Shown here: piece by piece, positions 7,038 to 16,686 of the stretch | Layout: each line of letters begins with the position of its first letter | Position numbering within the stretch: the stretch's first letter is position 1 | Origin: Paenibacillus piri | GTDB taxonomy: Bacteria > Bacillota > Bacilli > Paenibacillales > NBRC-103111 | NCBI RefSeq assembly: GCF_004354045.1 | Contig: NZ_SMRT01000008.1 | Coordinates: forward strand, 1 to 64,000 | Direction: 5' to 3' | Length of the DNA: 64,000 bases | Made by a program: the position numbers and the translations under genes | Notes under the pieces: generated by a model | The model's database searches: none | Seen by the model: the letters and a program-made list of their open reading frames with translations, nothing else | Told to the model about the DNA's origin: nothing

Positions 7038-7997
7038 TTGCAGGAATCCATCGCAACCGACCGAAAAGCTGAAATCGCTTCCAAATTCAAAAGTGAATTA
7101 AGAAGAAAAATACGAAGCTACCGCGTTCTGTATTTTATGCTGCTGCCGGGGCTGTTGTACTTTCTTATTTTCCACTATGTTCCGATGTACGGCGTTGTCC
7201 TCGCTTTCAAAAATTTCAAAATCATGCAAGGGATTATGGCCAGTCCTTGGGTCGGTTTGGATCATTTTCATAAAGTATTTTCCGATCCCAACTTTTATCG
7301 CGTTCTGAAAAATACGATCCTCATCAGCTTGTATAAAATTGTGTTCGCTTTCCCTGTTCCGATCCTGTTTGCTATTTTGCTGAGCGAATTGACCAGAGAA
7401 CGGTTCAAAAAATGGGTCCAAACGATATCGTATTTGCCGCATTTTATGTCTTGGGTCATAATGGCAGGCATTTTTATAAGCATTTTTTCGCTGAATGGCC
7501 CCATTAATGCGATCGTCAAGCTGTTTGGCGCAGATCCTGTTTTATTTATGGCGGATGACCGTTATTTTCGTTCGATTCTGATCATTACGGATATTTACCA
7601 AGGGTTCGGTTGGGGCTCGATCGTTTATTTCGCGGCTATAGCCGGAATCGACCCGCAGCTTCAGGAAGCGGCGATCATGGATGGTGCAGGCCGGATCAAG
7701 AGAATCATCTATATTACAGTGCCGATGCTGCTGCCCGTCATCTCCATTATGCTTATTTTGCGTATGGCTCATGTGCTGGACGCCGGCTTCGACCAAATTT
7801 TCAATATGTACAACCCTAAAGTGTACGGGGTATCGGACATTCTGGATACGTTCGTTTACCGAAAAGGTTTGGTGGAAACGAACTATAGCTACGCCACGGC
7901 CGTAGGGCTTTTTAAATCGGCTGTAGCTCTCGTGCTTATCGTGCTTGTCAACAAAACGGTAAACATGATGGGAGGAAAAGACCATACTTTATGGTAA
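7038..7997 (+). CDS. LplB-type sugar ABC transporter permease
   Basis: Inner-membrane subunit of an oligosaccharide importer of the CUT1 class. It has about six hydrophobic helices, beginning YFMLLPGLLYFLIFHYVPMY. The EAA loop EAAIMDGAGRIKRIIYITVP is where the shared ATPase (MsmX-like, not in this window) docks. ORFs extend to ATG 6996, but only TTG 7038 has a convincing ribosome site (GGAGAGAGGTG just upstream), so I use it, giving 319 residues. It follows the kinase by about 110 bases and is followed after about 30 bases by the second permease. Confidence 0.88.
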   Translation: MQESIATDRKAEIASKFKSELRRKIRSYRVLYFMLLPGLLYFLIFHYVPMYGVVLAFKNFKIMQGIMASPWVGLDHFHKVFSDPNFYRVLKNTILISLYKIVFAFPVPILFAILLSELTRERFKKWVQTISYLPHFMSWVIMAGIFISIFSLNGPINAIVKLFGADPVLFMADDRYFRSILIITDIYQGFGWGSIVYFAAIAGIDPQLQEAAIMDGAGRIKRIIYITVPMLLPVISIMLILRMAHVLDAGFDQIFNMYNPKVYGVSDILDTFVYRKGLVETNYSYATAVGLFKSAVALVLIVLVNKTVNMMGGKDHTLW

Positions 7998-8024
7998 CTC
8001 GTATGTTTGACGGAGGAATAACGA

Positions 8025-8912
8025 ATGACCCAAACGAGAAAAACAACCGCAGAAAAGCTGGGTGAAGGCTCGCTTTATTTGTTCATGATCGTGATCGCTG
8101 TCGTTACGCTGTATCCATTTTGGAATCAAGTGGTGACCTCGATCAGTGATGAAAGCACTTTATACAACACGGGCGTGGTGCTTTTTCCAAGCAAGCTGTC
8201 CTTTGAGAGCTACCATGTTATCTTTCAATACAAAGCCATTTGGTCGGGTTATGGAAACACGATCCTGCGCACGATACTGGGCGTAAGTCTTAGTCTGACG
8301 TTTACCGCGCTGTTTGCGTATCCGCTATCCAAACAAGATTTGCCGTTTAACCGAACGATTACGTCATTCGTTTTGTTCACCATGCTGTTTAGCGGAGGCT
8401 TGATTCCGAATTATTTGCTTGTGAAAAACTTGGGTATTTTCAACTCGATTTGGGCGTTGGTTTTGCCAAGTATGATCAGCGCCTTTAATGCGCTCATCAT
8501 GAGAAATTTTTTCAGATCCATTCCGGACAGCCTCGAAGAATCGGCGCGTGTGGATGGAGCCGGCTATTTCTTTATTTTCCGTAAAATTATCGTGCCTCTA
8601 TCCAAGCCCGTGATCGCCACCGTCGCCTTGTGGATTGCCGTCCAGCATTGGAACGCCTGGTTCGACGCGCTGATTTATATTACCGATCCGAAGAAGCAGG
8701 TGCTGCAGGTCGTACTCAGAAAAATTATCGTGGACAACAACATGGATCAGCTGAACGCGATGCTGTATCAGTTGGATCAGAAGGACATGTTCTCTACGCG
8801 CCAACTGCAGGCCACGGTCATTATGTTTTCGGTCATTCCGATGCTCGCGGTTTATCCTTTCGTACAAAAGTATTTTGTAAAAGGCGTTATGATCGGTGCT
8901 GTCAAAGGGTGA
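8025..8912 (+). CDS. LplC/YtcP-type sugar ABC transporter permease
   Basis: 295-residue partner permease. It has six predicted helices and the EAA loop EESARVDGAGYFFIFRKIIVPLSKP near residues 174-197. The C-terminus KYFVKGVMIGAVKG is the signature end of this family. GGAGGAATAACG precedes the ATG. It forms the transmembrane heterodimer with the product of 7038-7997 and receives substrate from the lipoprotein encoded next. Confidence 0.92.
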   Translation: MTQTRKTTAEKLGEGSLYLFMIVIAVVTLYPFWNQVVTSISDESTLYNTGVVLFPSKLSFESYHVIFQYKAIWSGYGNTILRTILGVSLSLTFTALFAYPLSKQDLPFNRTITSFVLFTMLFSGGLIPNYLLVKNLGIFNSIWALVLPSMISAFNALIMRNFFRSIPDSLEESARVDGAGYFFIFRKIIVPLSKPVIATVALWIAVQHWNAWFDALIYITDPKKQVLQVVLRKIIVDNNMDQLNAMLYQLDQKDMFSTRQLQATVIMFSVIPMLAVYPFVQKYFVKGVMIGAVKG

Positions 8913-8950
8913 TCTTTCCTTCTATTCCGAAAACGAAAGGGTGGTTATTT

Positions 8951-10531
8951 GTGAAAAAGGCTATGCCGTTGACTTTAAGCGCAGCGTTGCTCGGGGCGTT
9001 GCTTGTAAGCTGCAGTACAAAGGACGCGGCCGGGGATCAAACCGATTCGCCCGCTCCCGACAAGAAATACAAGCTGACCTACCTGAATCAAAATTTCGAT
9101 AAAACGGTCAAGGATTCTTATGCCGTTAAATATGTAGAACAAAAATTCAACGTCGAGGTGGAGCAGCTCCCCAGATCGAAGGATAATTACAAGGAAGAGC
9201 TTCTGCTGAAGGTAGCATCCGGCGAAATTCCGGACGTGTGGGTGGATCTCGGCTTTCCCGAATACGAGAAGCTGGTCAATCAAGGGGCGGTAGCGGAAAT
9301 CCCGCAAGAGATGATCGAGAAGAATGCCCCGCATTACTGGGCCTGGCTGAAGAAGCATCTGGGCGATGATCCGTTGAAGTTTTTCCGTAGAGACGGCAAA
9401 AATTATTCGCTGCCGATCATCCAGACGCTGGGGCCGGACCGTACGGTCGTTGGAATTCGTAAAGACTGGCTTGATAATGTAGGCATCGCCAAACAGCCGG
9501 AGACACTGGAAGAATTCGAGGACGCGCTGCGCAAATTCCGCAATAACGATCCCGACAAAAACGGCAAAAAGGATACGTACGGCTGGACAGGGCAAGCCGT
9601 AACGGTCAAAGACATTTTCAGTCCGGTATTCGGCGCATTCGGCGTGTTTCCCGGTACGTTCACCGAGCAGGGCGGCAAGATCGTCCGCGGCGAGATTGAA
9701 CCGGGAGCCAAGCAGGCGCTTGCGGTATTGAGCAAATGGTATAAGGAAGAGCTGATCGATCCCGAATTCGTGCTGAATAAAGGACAAAATGTAGACGATA
9801 AAGTCATCTCGAGCAAAGCCGGAATGGTAACCGCTTCCTGGTATCAGTTTATACAGCGGGCCGCGTTTTTTGACGGCAAATATTATGAAAAGCTTCGCGG
9901 CAGCGTGCCGAACGCCAGTTGGGCGCTGACTGCGGGACCCAAAGGTCCGGACGGACAGCAGGGGACCGTACAGCTGAATCCGATTGCAAGCTCCGGCGGC
10001 CAATTCGGCAAGCACATGGAGCAGGACAAAGGCAAGATGGCCAAATATTTGCAGGTGGCCGATGCCACGGCTTTTGATGCGGAGATTTTCGAAAATATCG
10101 TATACGGAGAACAAGGCAAGACGTACAAGAAGGGGGAGAAAGGCGATTTCATTTACCTTCCTCCATACGACAAAGAAGAAGAGCAGATCAAATTCGGGAT
10201 CGGGCAGCAGTATACATTCCTGGGCAAATCGTTCAACGATTACGATTTTCAGACGCCGTATATGACGCTTAACGAGCTGATGCCGCTTCGTAAAGCGTCC
10301 GAGCATATCGGTAAAGGAAAATACGACATGCTGCAGCCGGTTCAAATGCCTGCGTACAACGAAAATATTGATACGCTGGATCAAATAACGCTGAAATATT
10401 TCATTGATATCATCACCGGTCAACGCCCCGTCAGCGATTTCGACAAGTATGTGGAAGAATGGAAAAAAACGGGCGGCTCCAAAATGATGGAAGAGGCCCA
10501 GAAGAAATACGAAGAAAACTTCAAGAAATAA
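8951..10531 (+). CDS. LplA-type sugar-binding lipoprotein
   Basis: 526-residue extracellular solute-binding protein, anchored by lipid at Cys after the lipobox ALLVSC (about residues 16-21). The body has family features: VASGEIPDVWVDLG, GIRKDWLDNVGI, and the NDPDKNGKKDTYGW calcium-loop-like segment common in LplA-type proteins. An open frame reaches back to 8630, but GTG 8951 has AAAGGGTGG seven bases upstream and starts a good signal peptide (VKKAMPLTLSAALLGALL). It closes the operon begun at 3678. The ligand is unknown; context suggests a pectin-derived oligosaccharide. Confidence 0.9.
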   Translation: MKKAMPLTLSAALLGALLVSCSTKDAAGDQTDSPAPDKKYKLTYLNQNFDKTVKDSYAVKYVEQKFNVEVEQLPRSKDNYKEELLLKVASGEIPDVWVDLGFPEYEKLVNQGAVAEIPQEMIEKNAPHYWAWLKKHLGDDPLKFFRRDGKNYSLPIIQTLGPDRTVVGIRKDWLDNVGIAKQPETLEEFEDALRKFRNNDPDKNGKKDTYGWTGQAVTVKDIFSPVFGAFGVFPGTFTEQGGKIVRGEIEPGAKQALAVLSKWYKEELIDPEFVLNKGQNVDDKVISSKAGMVTASWYQFIQRAAFFDGKYYEKLRGSVPNASWALTAGPKGPDGQQGTVQLNPIASSGGQFGKHMEQDKGKMAKYLQVADATAFDAEIFENIVYGEQGKTYKKGEKGDFIYLPPYDKEEEQIKFGIGQQYTFLGKSFNDYDFQTPYMTLNELMPLRKASEHIGKGKYDMLQPVQMPAYNENIDTLDQITLKYFIDIITGQRPVSDFDKYVEEWKKTGGSKMMEEAQKKYEENFKK

Positions 10532-10546
10532 CGATGGAGCAGCCCG

Positions 10547-10699
10547 TCAGTCCTCCGGCGTGCGGTCGACGTATAACCGGGTAACCTCCGTATAGTCTTT
10601 GTTTTCAATTTCTTCCTCGGTTGCCTCTTCTTCAAGCGGATCATGCGTATTCATGCCCGGCGCAATAGTAGGCTCATGGTTGTTCTTATCTTTTTCCAT
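10547..10699 (-). CDS. Small acidic protein of unknown function (50 residues)
   Basis: A short frame with the strong ribosome site AAAAGGAGCGTG ahead of its ATG at 10699. The product begins MEKDKNNHEPTIAPG, is rich in Glu and Asp (a central EEEATEEEI run) and ends VDRTPED. It has no signal peptide and no membrane segment. It converges on the binding-protein gene, with stop codons 16 bases apart. I do not recognise the family. The ribosome site is the main argument that it is translated. Confidence 0.6.
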   Translation of the reverse strand: MEKDKNNHEPTIAPGMNTHDPLEEEATEEEIENKDYTEVTRLYVDRTPED

Positions 10700-10818
10700 T
10701 ATTTCACGCTCCTTTTGAAGTTAGGATTCCATTGATTTGCAGCATTATTCATGGAGAATCTTCGTTTATGTATAAGCAAGGTTAATGCAAACAAGCCGGT
10801 TCTCCTAATAGGAACGAA

Positions 10819-10866
10819 TATACCTCCAATGCCACGGATTTCTGTGGCTTTGGAGGTTGTTATTTT
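10819..10866. terminator. Terminator-like hairpin between converging transcripts
   Basis: ACCTCCAATGCCAC pairs with GTGGCTTTGGAGGT around a short loop. The plus-strand exit is T-rich (TTGTTATTTTGG). It sits just past the end of the minus-strand FG-GAP gene and may serve both directions. Confidence 0.55.
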
Positions 10867-10871
10867 GGTTG

Positions 10872-12245
10872 TTAAAGCCCGCACATGAGGCACAGATTAT
10901 AGCCGACGCCGGTCAGCCGTTGACTGGACGCATAGAACGGGTGGCGGTAGCGCTCGAGCGCCGGCCCGCTGTCCTCCGCATTGGCGTCCGCCCAAATGCG
11001 GATCATGCCGTCCGGGTAGAAGCAGAGCAGCTGCTCGCCCGGCAAATCCATGAAGCGCGAAGCCATGGCGACGGTGCCGCCGACCCGGCCGCAGGAGCGG
11101 CCATGGCGGTCGAGTACCTCGCCGTCGCCGCCGGGGATGCCGCGCACGAGCTCGTGAAACCCGTCGCCGTTCAGGTCGACGGGGATCGTCTGGTACACGC
11201 TGAATGGCAGCGTGTACGGCTGTCCGCTCGCGGCGTCGAAGACGAACTCGTCGCGATCCTGGTGAAAGCGGCCGTCCGGCCCGCAGGTTTTGGCGCCGAT
11301 GCGGATGGCCATCGCGACATGGCCGCCGTCATCTTTCAGGCGGGCCGTCCAGCCCATGTCCATATGGCCGCGTTCGACATTGCCCCACAGCCGCTCGCCG
11401 GCGGCGTTGTACAGCAGCACGCGCGGCGAAGCCTCATGATCGCTTTCGCGGATCGTGTATAAGCTCCATTCGCCGTTGTCCCGGCTGCGCATCGGCTGAA
11501 TAATGTCGGAATGGCCGCGGTACGAATCGCGGTCGGCGCAGAACAGCTCACGGCCGGTATCGAGCTCGATACAGCGCTCGCCCCATAATATTTCATCAAT
11601 TCCGTCGTGATTGAGATCGACGACCGGACATAAGTGGCTTCCCCGGGCGCCCGCCTCATCTTTGCCGACCTGAAACTCCCAGCGCGGGCTCATATCCCGG
11701 TTCCAACCCTGCAGGAACATATTGCCGTACGTGCCTTGCGCCGTCACCAGCACAGGCTCTTCCTTTACATATCCTCCGGCTATAAAATTGCGGAACTGGG
11801 TGGATAACGGCTGCTGTCTATCCGGGTACACCCAGGGGTACTGCCCGATCGTTTGCCCCGTCCTGCCGTCGATGCGCTCCAGGCAGCTGTCGAGCAGGCT
11901 TAGCTGGTGCTGCTCATTCCGGTTATGAACATACCAGATCTCATCCGTACCGTCCCCGTCCAGATCAAACGGAAACACCGGACAAAACCATATGCCCGGA
12001 ATGACGGTTTTACCGAAATCCCGCGTCCACAACACTTCGCCTTCCTGGGTAAACAAGGTCAGCTTTAACGTGTCCGTCGGGAAGAAAAACATTTCATAAT
12101 ATGGATCAATGTCGAAGTCGGCGCTGTATACGGCGGCTATAGCCTGTTTGCCCTTGCCCAGCCGAACGGGAAACGCCCGCAGCATGCCGATACTTGAGCC
12201 CAGGGAGAGCTCCAAGACTTGCTTTAACTCGATTTTTTTGGCCAT
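10872..12245 (-). CDS. Cytoplasmic FG-GAP/beta-propeller protein A
   Basis: 457-residue protein without signal peptide or membrane segment. Three calcium-loop motifs of the FG-GAP/VCBS type are visible: DLDGDGTDE (94-102), DLNHDGIDE (210-218) and DLNGDGFHE (357-365), with repeated W/F-rich blade segments. Such propellers with Asp loops occur in PL11 rhamnogalacturonan lyases (YesW/YesX), which suggests a role on imported pectin fragments, but I see no proof of catalysis. ATG 12245 is chosen because AGGAGG lies 11 bases upstream, whereas the longer GTG 12254 is only two bases from it. It is the last gene of a minus-strand operon behind two permeases. A close paralogue is at 18476-19861. Confidence 0.75.
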   Translation of the reverse strand: MAKKIELKQVLELSLGSSIGMLRAFPVRLGKGKQAIAAVYSADFDIDPYYEMFFFPTDTLKLTLFTQEGEVLWTRDFGKTVIPGIWFCPVFPFDLDGDGTDEIWYVHNRNEQHQLSLLDSCLERIDGRTGQTIGQYPWVYPDRQQPLSTQFRNFIAGGYVKEEPVLVTAQGTYGNMFLQGWNRDMSPRWEFQVGKDEAGARGSHLCPVVDLNHDGIDEILWGERCIELDTGRELFCADRDSYRGHSDIIQPMRSRDNGEWSLYTIRESDHEASPRVLLYNAAGERLWGNVERGHMDMGWTARLKDDGGHVAMAIRIGAKTCGPDGRFHQDRDEFVFDAASGQPYTLPFSVYQTIPVDLNGDGFHELVRGIPGGDGEVLDRHGRSCGRVGGTVAMASRFMDLPGEQLLCFYPDGMIRIWADANAEDSGPALERYRHPFYASSQRLTGVGYNLCLMCGL

Positions 12246-12313
12246 TTGTTTCACAACCTCCTGTGGAATGCCCGGCCCGCCGGGCCGGGGATCATTTCAT
12301 GAATAGCACATGA

Positions 12314-13174
12314 CTACCCCTTAACCGCCCCGACCATCACGCCTTTAACGAAGAAGCGCTGGATGAACGGATACACCGCAATAATCGGAAGCGACGCCAG
12401 GAAGATCGACGCTGTGCGAATAGATAAAGACGAAACCTCGCTCATCGCCGACATATCTCCCATCAAGGCCGCCATTTCCATCTGAATGACCATATCCCGC
12501 AAAAACAGCTGCAGCACCTTAAGATCGGCCGAGCTCGTATAAATAACCGCATCCATAAAAGCGTTCCAATGATGGACGGCGATAAACAAGCCGATTGTCA
12601 TAATGGCCGGAAGCGATAACGGCAAATAAATTTTCGCGAAAATATAAATGTCGTTGGCTCCGTCTATTTTTGCCGATTCCTCCAGGCTGTCCGGCACGTT
12701 TTCAAAAAAGGTGCGGAGCAGGATAACGTTCCACGTGCTGATAGCGGTCGGTATAACTAACGCCCAGATCGTATCGATCAATCCGGTGGCTTTGACGATT
12801 AAGAAGGTGGGCACGATTCCGCCGTTAAACATCATCGTAATGATGATATACAGCATGAACGCCTTTCTTCCCGGAAGATACCTCTTGGACAGCGCGTAGG
12901 CAATCGTCAGCTGCAGCAGCAGATTAACCCCCAAGCCGAGCACCGTCCGGGTAACCGTCACCATAAACGAATGCAGAAACTGCGGGTTATCGAATATCAA
13001 TCCGTACGCTTTGAGGTTAAAGCCTCTTGGCAGGAGCAGAAGCTCGCCTTCCTTGATCAGATTGGAATCGCTGACGGATGCCAGCATCACATAGTAAAAT
13101 GGAAGAAAGGTCAGGATGGCGAAAGCGGTAAGCAGCGCGCCGATCCACAGGTTCGCAGATAGTTTGATGGACAT
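12314..13174 (-). CDS. LplC/YtcP-type sugar ABC transporter permease
   Basis: 286-residue permease of the second transporter set. It begins MSIKLSANLWIGALLTAF, has the EAA loop EESAKIDGANDIYIFAKIYLPLSLP, and ends RFFVKGVMVGAVKG. The start is ATG 13174, where AAGGAGTGA lies seven bases upstream; the frame is open to 13246 but that overlaps the upstream permease. It lies about 20 bases after that permease and about 70 bases before the FG-GAP gene. It has no binding-protein gene in the same operon. Confidence 0.9.
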   Translation of the reverse strand: MSIKLSANLWIGALLTAFAILTFLPFYYVMLASVSDSNLIKEGELLLLPRGFNLKAYGLIFDNPQFLHSFMVTVTRTVLGLGVNLLLQLTIAYALSKRYLPGRKAFMLYIIITMMFNGGIVPTFLIVKATGLIDTIWALVIPTAISTWNVILLRTFFENVPDSLEESAKIDGANDIYIFAKIYLPLSLPAIMTIGLFIAVHHWNAFMDAVIYTSSADLKVLQLFLRDMVIQMEMAALMGDMSAMSEVSSLSIRTASIFLASLPIIAVYPFIQRFFVKGVMVGAVKG

Positions 13175-13194
13175 AAGGGTCACTCCTTTCTTAG

Positions 13195-14157
13195 TTACCA
13201 TAAGGAAACCTCGCTGTATTTTTTGGCAAGCCGATTCGTTCCCCAAATTAAGAAAAAGCCGATAACCGATTGAAACAGGCCGATGGCCGCGGTAATACTG
13301 AACTGGGCGCTCTGCAAGCCGATCCGGTAAATGTATGTGCTCAGCACATCGCCGACATCGTAAACGGACGGATTATACAGGATATAAATTTGTTCAAAGC
13401 CGACATCCAGCAAATACCCTACCTTCAAAATCAGCATAATCAGTATCGTGTTGCGTATGCCCGGAAGGGTGACATACACCAGCTTTTGCCAGCGGTTAGC
13501 TCCGTCGATGGTTGCCGCTTCGTACTGCTCCGTATCGATAGAGCTTAGCGCCGCTAAATAAATGATCGCACCCCAGCCGGACTCCTTCAGGATGGATGAA
13601 ATAACGACGATCGGACGGAAATATTCCGATTTGCTCATGAAAAAGACGGGTTCCATGCCTAACGATCGCAGTATGTTGTTGATCAGCCCTTCATTCGGCG
13701 ACAGCAGTTGAATGATGATTCCCCCGAATACGACCCACGATAAAAAATGCGGAAAGTATACAACGGTTTGCACGGCTCTTTTAAACAGCAGATTTTTCAT
13801 TTCATTGAGAAGCAGGGCCAAAATGACCGGCACCGGAAAAGCGAATATCAGCTCGTACAAGTTAATGACGAGCGTGTTGCGTACGATTGCATAAAAATCT
13901 TGATTATGCAGCAAAAATTCAAAATGCTTCAATCCAACCCATGGGCTCCCCCAGATGCCTTTGGAAAAATTGTAATCCTTGAATGCGATCATAACCCCGT
14001 ACATCGGCAAATACCGGAAAATAAAATACCACAGCAGCCCGGGAAGCAGCAGCACATACAAATATTTATGTTTGGTCGCGGTTAACCAAGCGGCCGCGAG
14101 CGGCTTGCGCTTCTCCCGCTGCAGCGCGCGGCTTTGCGGTTCCGTCATCGTTCTCAT
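13195..14157 (-). CDS. LplB-type sugar ABC transporter permease
   Basis: 320-residue permease, first gene of the minus-strand operon. The hydrophobic LYVLLLPGLLWYFIFRYLPMYG opens the membrane part. The EAA-like loop EAATIDGANRWQKLVYVTLPG is present, and the end matches LplB relatives. GGGAGGCG precedes the ATG at 14157. It is divergent from a membrane AraC regulator at 14394, which is probably its activator. The binding protein that would serve it may be the broken gene at 16687-18221. Confidence 0.9.
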   Translation of the reverse strand: MRTMTEPQSRALQREKRKPLAAAWLTATKHKYLYVLLLPGLLWYFIFRYLPMYGVMIAFKDYNFSKGIWGSPWVGLKHFEFLLHNQDFYAIVRNTLVINLYELIFAFPVPVILALLLNEMKNLLFKRAVQTVVYFPHFLSWVVFGGIIIQLLSPNEGLINNILRSLGMEPVFFMSKSEYFRPIVVISSILKESGWGAIIYLAALSSIDTEQYEAATIDGANRWQKLVYVTLPGIRNTILIMLILKVGYLLDVGFEQIYILYNPSVYDVGDVLSTYIYRIGLQSAQFSITAAIGLFQSVIGFFLIWGTNRLAKKYSEVSLW

Positions 14158-14189
14158 TTCTTTTCGCCTCCCTGATGGATGTTGCCTTT

Positions 14190-14218
14190 ATTATAGGGGC
14201 GCCGAATAGGACCGGAAA
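14190..14218 (-). promoter_or_regulatory. Candidate promoter of the minus-strand transporter operon
   Basis: On the minus strand, TATAAT (14190-14195) is preceded by a 17-base spacer and a poor -35 (TTTCCG, 14213-14218). A weak -35 with a perfect -10 is what an AraC-type activator target would look like. Confidence 0.4.
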
Positions 14219-14291
14219 TTTACAATATAACGGATTGTGTATATATTTTTAGTTTTCGGCTTGCCAAATTTTTGAGTCAAAGAAATGTACC

Positions 14292-14327
14292 TTAACCGCC
14301 ATGTATAAAATGTTATAATAACATGGC
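14292..14327 (+). promoter_or_regulatory. Candidate promoter and inverted repeat ahead of the AraC regulator
   Basis: TTAACC (14292-14297), a 16-base spacer and TATAAT (14314-14319). The -10 lies inside an inverted repeat GCCATGT (14298-14304)/ACATGGC (14321-14327), a possible operator. Confidence 0.4.
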
Positions 14328-14393
14328 AGCGTTTTCTAAAATGTTTTGAAATATGTTTATTTTATTGGAATCATAATTTACAGGGGGAGAAAC

Positions 14394-16562
14394 ATGATGA
14401 TCACAAGCCCGAAGCTGCCGAGAAAGAAGCTGGTGCTGCTAGTCATGGCCGTCGTGTTTATAGGGGTGCTCGCGTACGCAGTGAACTTGATCAAAATCCA
14501 TAGAGATACTTCGGAGCGGTTTGTCGATTCATTCCACGTCACTCATCAAAATATGGGCTCCCTTTCTTTAGTACTGGAAAAACAAATCAATTCGATTTAC
14601 TACCAGCTGACGTTGGACCGGGGCCTCGCACAATGGTTGTCGCAGCCGAAGCCGCTCATTTCCAATATGTACATGTTAGGCGAAGTTCAAGAAAACTCGC
14701 TTAAAATCATTAACAGCAATCCGCTTATCGTTTCCGTCTATATATACAGCAAAGTCAACAATATGGTATTAGCCTCCAATCATGAATTTACCGCGCTCGA
14801 ACAGTTCCCCGAAAAGGAGCTGTTCAGCGATTTTAATGAGAAAGACGGGCATTGGGTCGGAAAAAGAGAGGAAAAGGCCGGATATTTAAACAAAAAGGAC
14901 ATTATTACCTTTGTCGGTTCGCTGGGAGACAAGGGGCTTGTAGCGCTCAACGTCGATGAACGGAAGCTGCTTGCCGCAACGCCGGATAATTACGCGATGA
15001 TTCTGATGGGCAAAGCGGACCGCATTCTAACCGTACGTGCCGGCAAAGATGTCGATATCGACTCGCTGCCGCTGGACCGCTTGCCCGATTTGAACAAAAT
15101 AACGGATAAGCCGGTCAAATGGGAGCAATTTTATATGGCCGTATCCGGACAGCCGGGCGGAGAATGGAAGATGATATCATTTACGCCGCAGGTCGAGCTG
15201 TCGCCTTCATGGAAGCATCGCAGAAATATGATTATCGTTTTGGCTGCTTTCTTAATAGGGTTAATTTTCTTCATTTACGCTTACATCCGAAGATCGTATT
15301 TTCAACCGATTGAAAGGCTGGAAATTTCATTCAACAAAAATTTGGAGGATCTCAAACACCATTTTGTGTTGAATGTCATGTCAGGCAAGCTGAAGGACGC
15401 GGATATCCGCGACAAAATGACGGAGACTGGGCTGAACTTCCCTTCGGACCGGTTTATGGTAATTGTTTTTCAAATTGACGACTTTTACAACTACTTGCTG
15501 AGTATGAAACAGGATGAACGGTTTTTTATGGATAAAACGGTTTACAACGCAATCAAGTGGACGTTTATGACTACCTATGCATGTTATTCGGTAAAGGCTG
15601 AACTGGAAAAAATCGCAATTCTCGTCTCCGTCCCCCGAGAGATGGATGAAGAAGCCATGCTGCAGCGGCTGGGGGGTACGGTTAAATATTTGCAAAATGA
15701 GATCAGAGATAATTGCAATCTGACTATTTGCGCTGGAATTAGCCGCATTCAGGACGGACTCAACCGGGTGCACTGCGGATATTATGAAGCGCTGCAGGCT
15801 GTCGGGTTCAAAACGATCTACGGCAAGCTCAGCATTATCCATTACCGCGACATTGCCGCCAAGAAAACGGACGACTATACTTACGGAATAGCCGATATCA
15901 CCAAGCTGTGCATGCTTCTTAAGGAAGGGCAGACGGATGAGTTCGGAATTCAGCTTCAAGCGAAGATCAACAGCTTGGTGAATGAAGAACGTTTCTCGTT
16001 GGACCGGATGAATGCGTTTTTTTCCAATGTGCTGTACGGGATCGTGAAAATGACGCTTGAGCTGAGGATTGAAATGGCGGAGATCGTGCAGGGCGATATT
16101 TTTATGAATATGTACAGCTATGAATTTTTGCAGGATAAAGCGGACTATGTGAAACAGGTGGCGTGCAAGGTTTCGGATTCCGTAATGTCGCGTAAAAATT
16201 CCAACAATAAAACGCTGCAGCTGATTGTCGATTACATTCACGCTAACTATGATAAGTCCATATCGCTAACGACCATTTCCGACTCGCTAGGCATCAATTC
16301 ATCCTATGTCAGCACGTTAATGAAGCATGAGTTCGGCTGCGGGTTTCTAGAATATTTGAACCAACTGCGGATAAAAAAGGCGCAGCAGCTGCTGGAAGAC
16401 CCGAGCCTTGCAATCAAACGCATATCCGAAATGTGCGGCTACGATACCGTTCATTCGTTCATCCGTAATTTTAAAAAGCTGCACTTGTTCACTCCGAGCG
16501 AATACCGCAGCAAATTAATAGCGCAGCGGAATGTACAAAAAAATGAACATGGTCTGATCTAA
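14394..16562 (+). CDS. Membrane-anchored AraC-family regulator
   Basis: 722-residue one-component regulator that couples an outside signal to DNA binding. A membrane segment near residues 12-30 and another near 282-300 (MIIVLAAFLIGLIFFIYAYI) bracket an extracytoplasmic sensor. The cytoplasmic part has a YesN-like middle region and a C-terminal AraC domain with two helix-turn-helix motifs (ISDSLGINSSYVSTLMKHE and ISEMCGYDTVHSFIRNFKK). ATG 14394 has GGGGGAG five bases upstream. The frame runs back to 14346 without a ribosome site. It is divergent from the LplB/LplC/FG-GAP operon and upstream of the broken binding-protein gene, so it likely controls both. Confidence 0.88.
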   Translation: MMITSPKLPRKKLVLLVMAVVFIGVLAYAVNLIKIHRDTSERFVDSFHVTHQNMGSLSLVLEKQINSIYYQLTLDRGLAQWLSQPKPLISNMYMLGEVQENSLKIINSNPLIVSVYIYSKVNNMVLASNHEFTALEQFPEKELFSDFNEKDGHWVGKREEKAGYLNKKDIITFVGSLGDKGLVALNVDERKLLAATPDNYAMILMGKADRILTVRAGKDVDIDSLPLDRLPDLNKITDKPVKWEQFYMAVSGQPGGEWKMISFTPQVELSPSWKHRRNMIIVLAAFLIGLIFFIYAYIRRSYFQPIERLEISFNKNLEDLKHHFVLNVMSGKLKDADIRDKMTETGLNFPSDRFMVIVFQIDDFYNYLLSMKQDERFFMDKTVYNAIKWTFMTTYACYSVKAELEKIAILVSVPREMDEEAMLQRLGGTVKYLQNEIRDNCNLTICAGISRIQDGLNRVHCGYYEALQAVGFKTIYGKLSIIHYRDIAAKKTDDYTYGIADITKLCMLLKEGQTDEFGIQLQAKINSLVNEERFSLDRMNAFFSNVLYGIVKMTLELRIEMAEIVQGDIFMNMYSYEFLQDKADYVKQVACKVSDSVMSRKNSNNKTLQLIVDYIHANYDKSISLTTISDSLGINSSYVSTLMKHEFGCGFLEYLNQLRIKKAQQLLEDPSLAIKRISEMCGYDTVHSFIRNFKKLHLFTPSEYRSKLIAQRNVQKNEHGLI

Positions 16563-16686
16563 AAGATTTTACACGACTCGAAATATTGTAAATTGCGATT
16601 TTTTCCGCATCATTGAACAATGGGGGTACCGTTCGGAATCAGGTTGACGGGCGGTACTATCCTAAACATTTGAAGGAGGAAGTCGT

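Noticed and set aside
8975-10423. 482-residue antisense frame over the set 1 binding-protein gene
   Set aside because: It lies opposite a gene with clear family motifs and has no ribosome site or recognisable domain.
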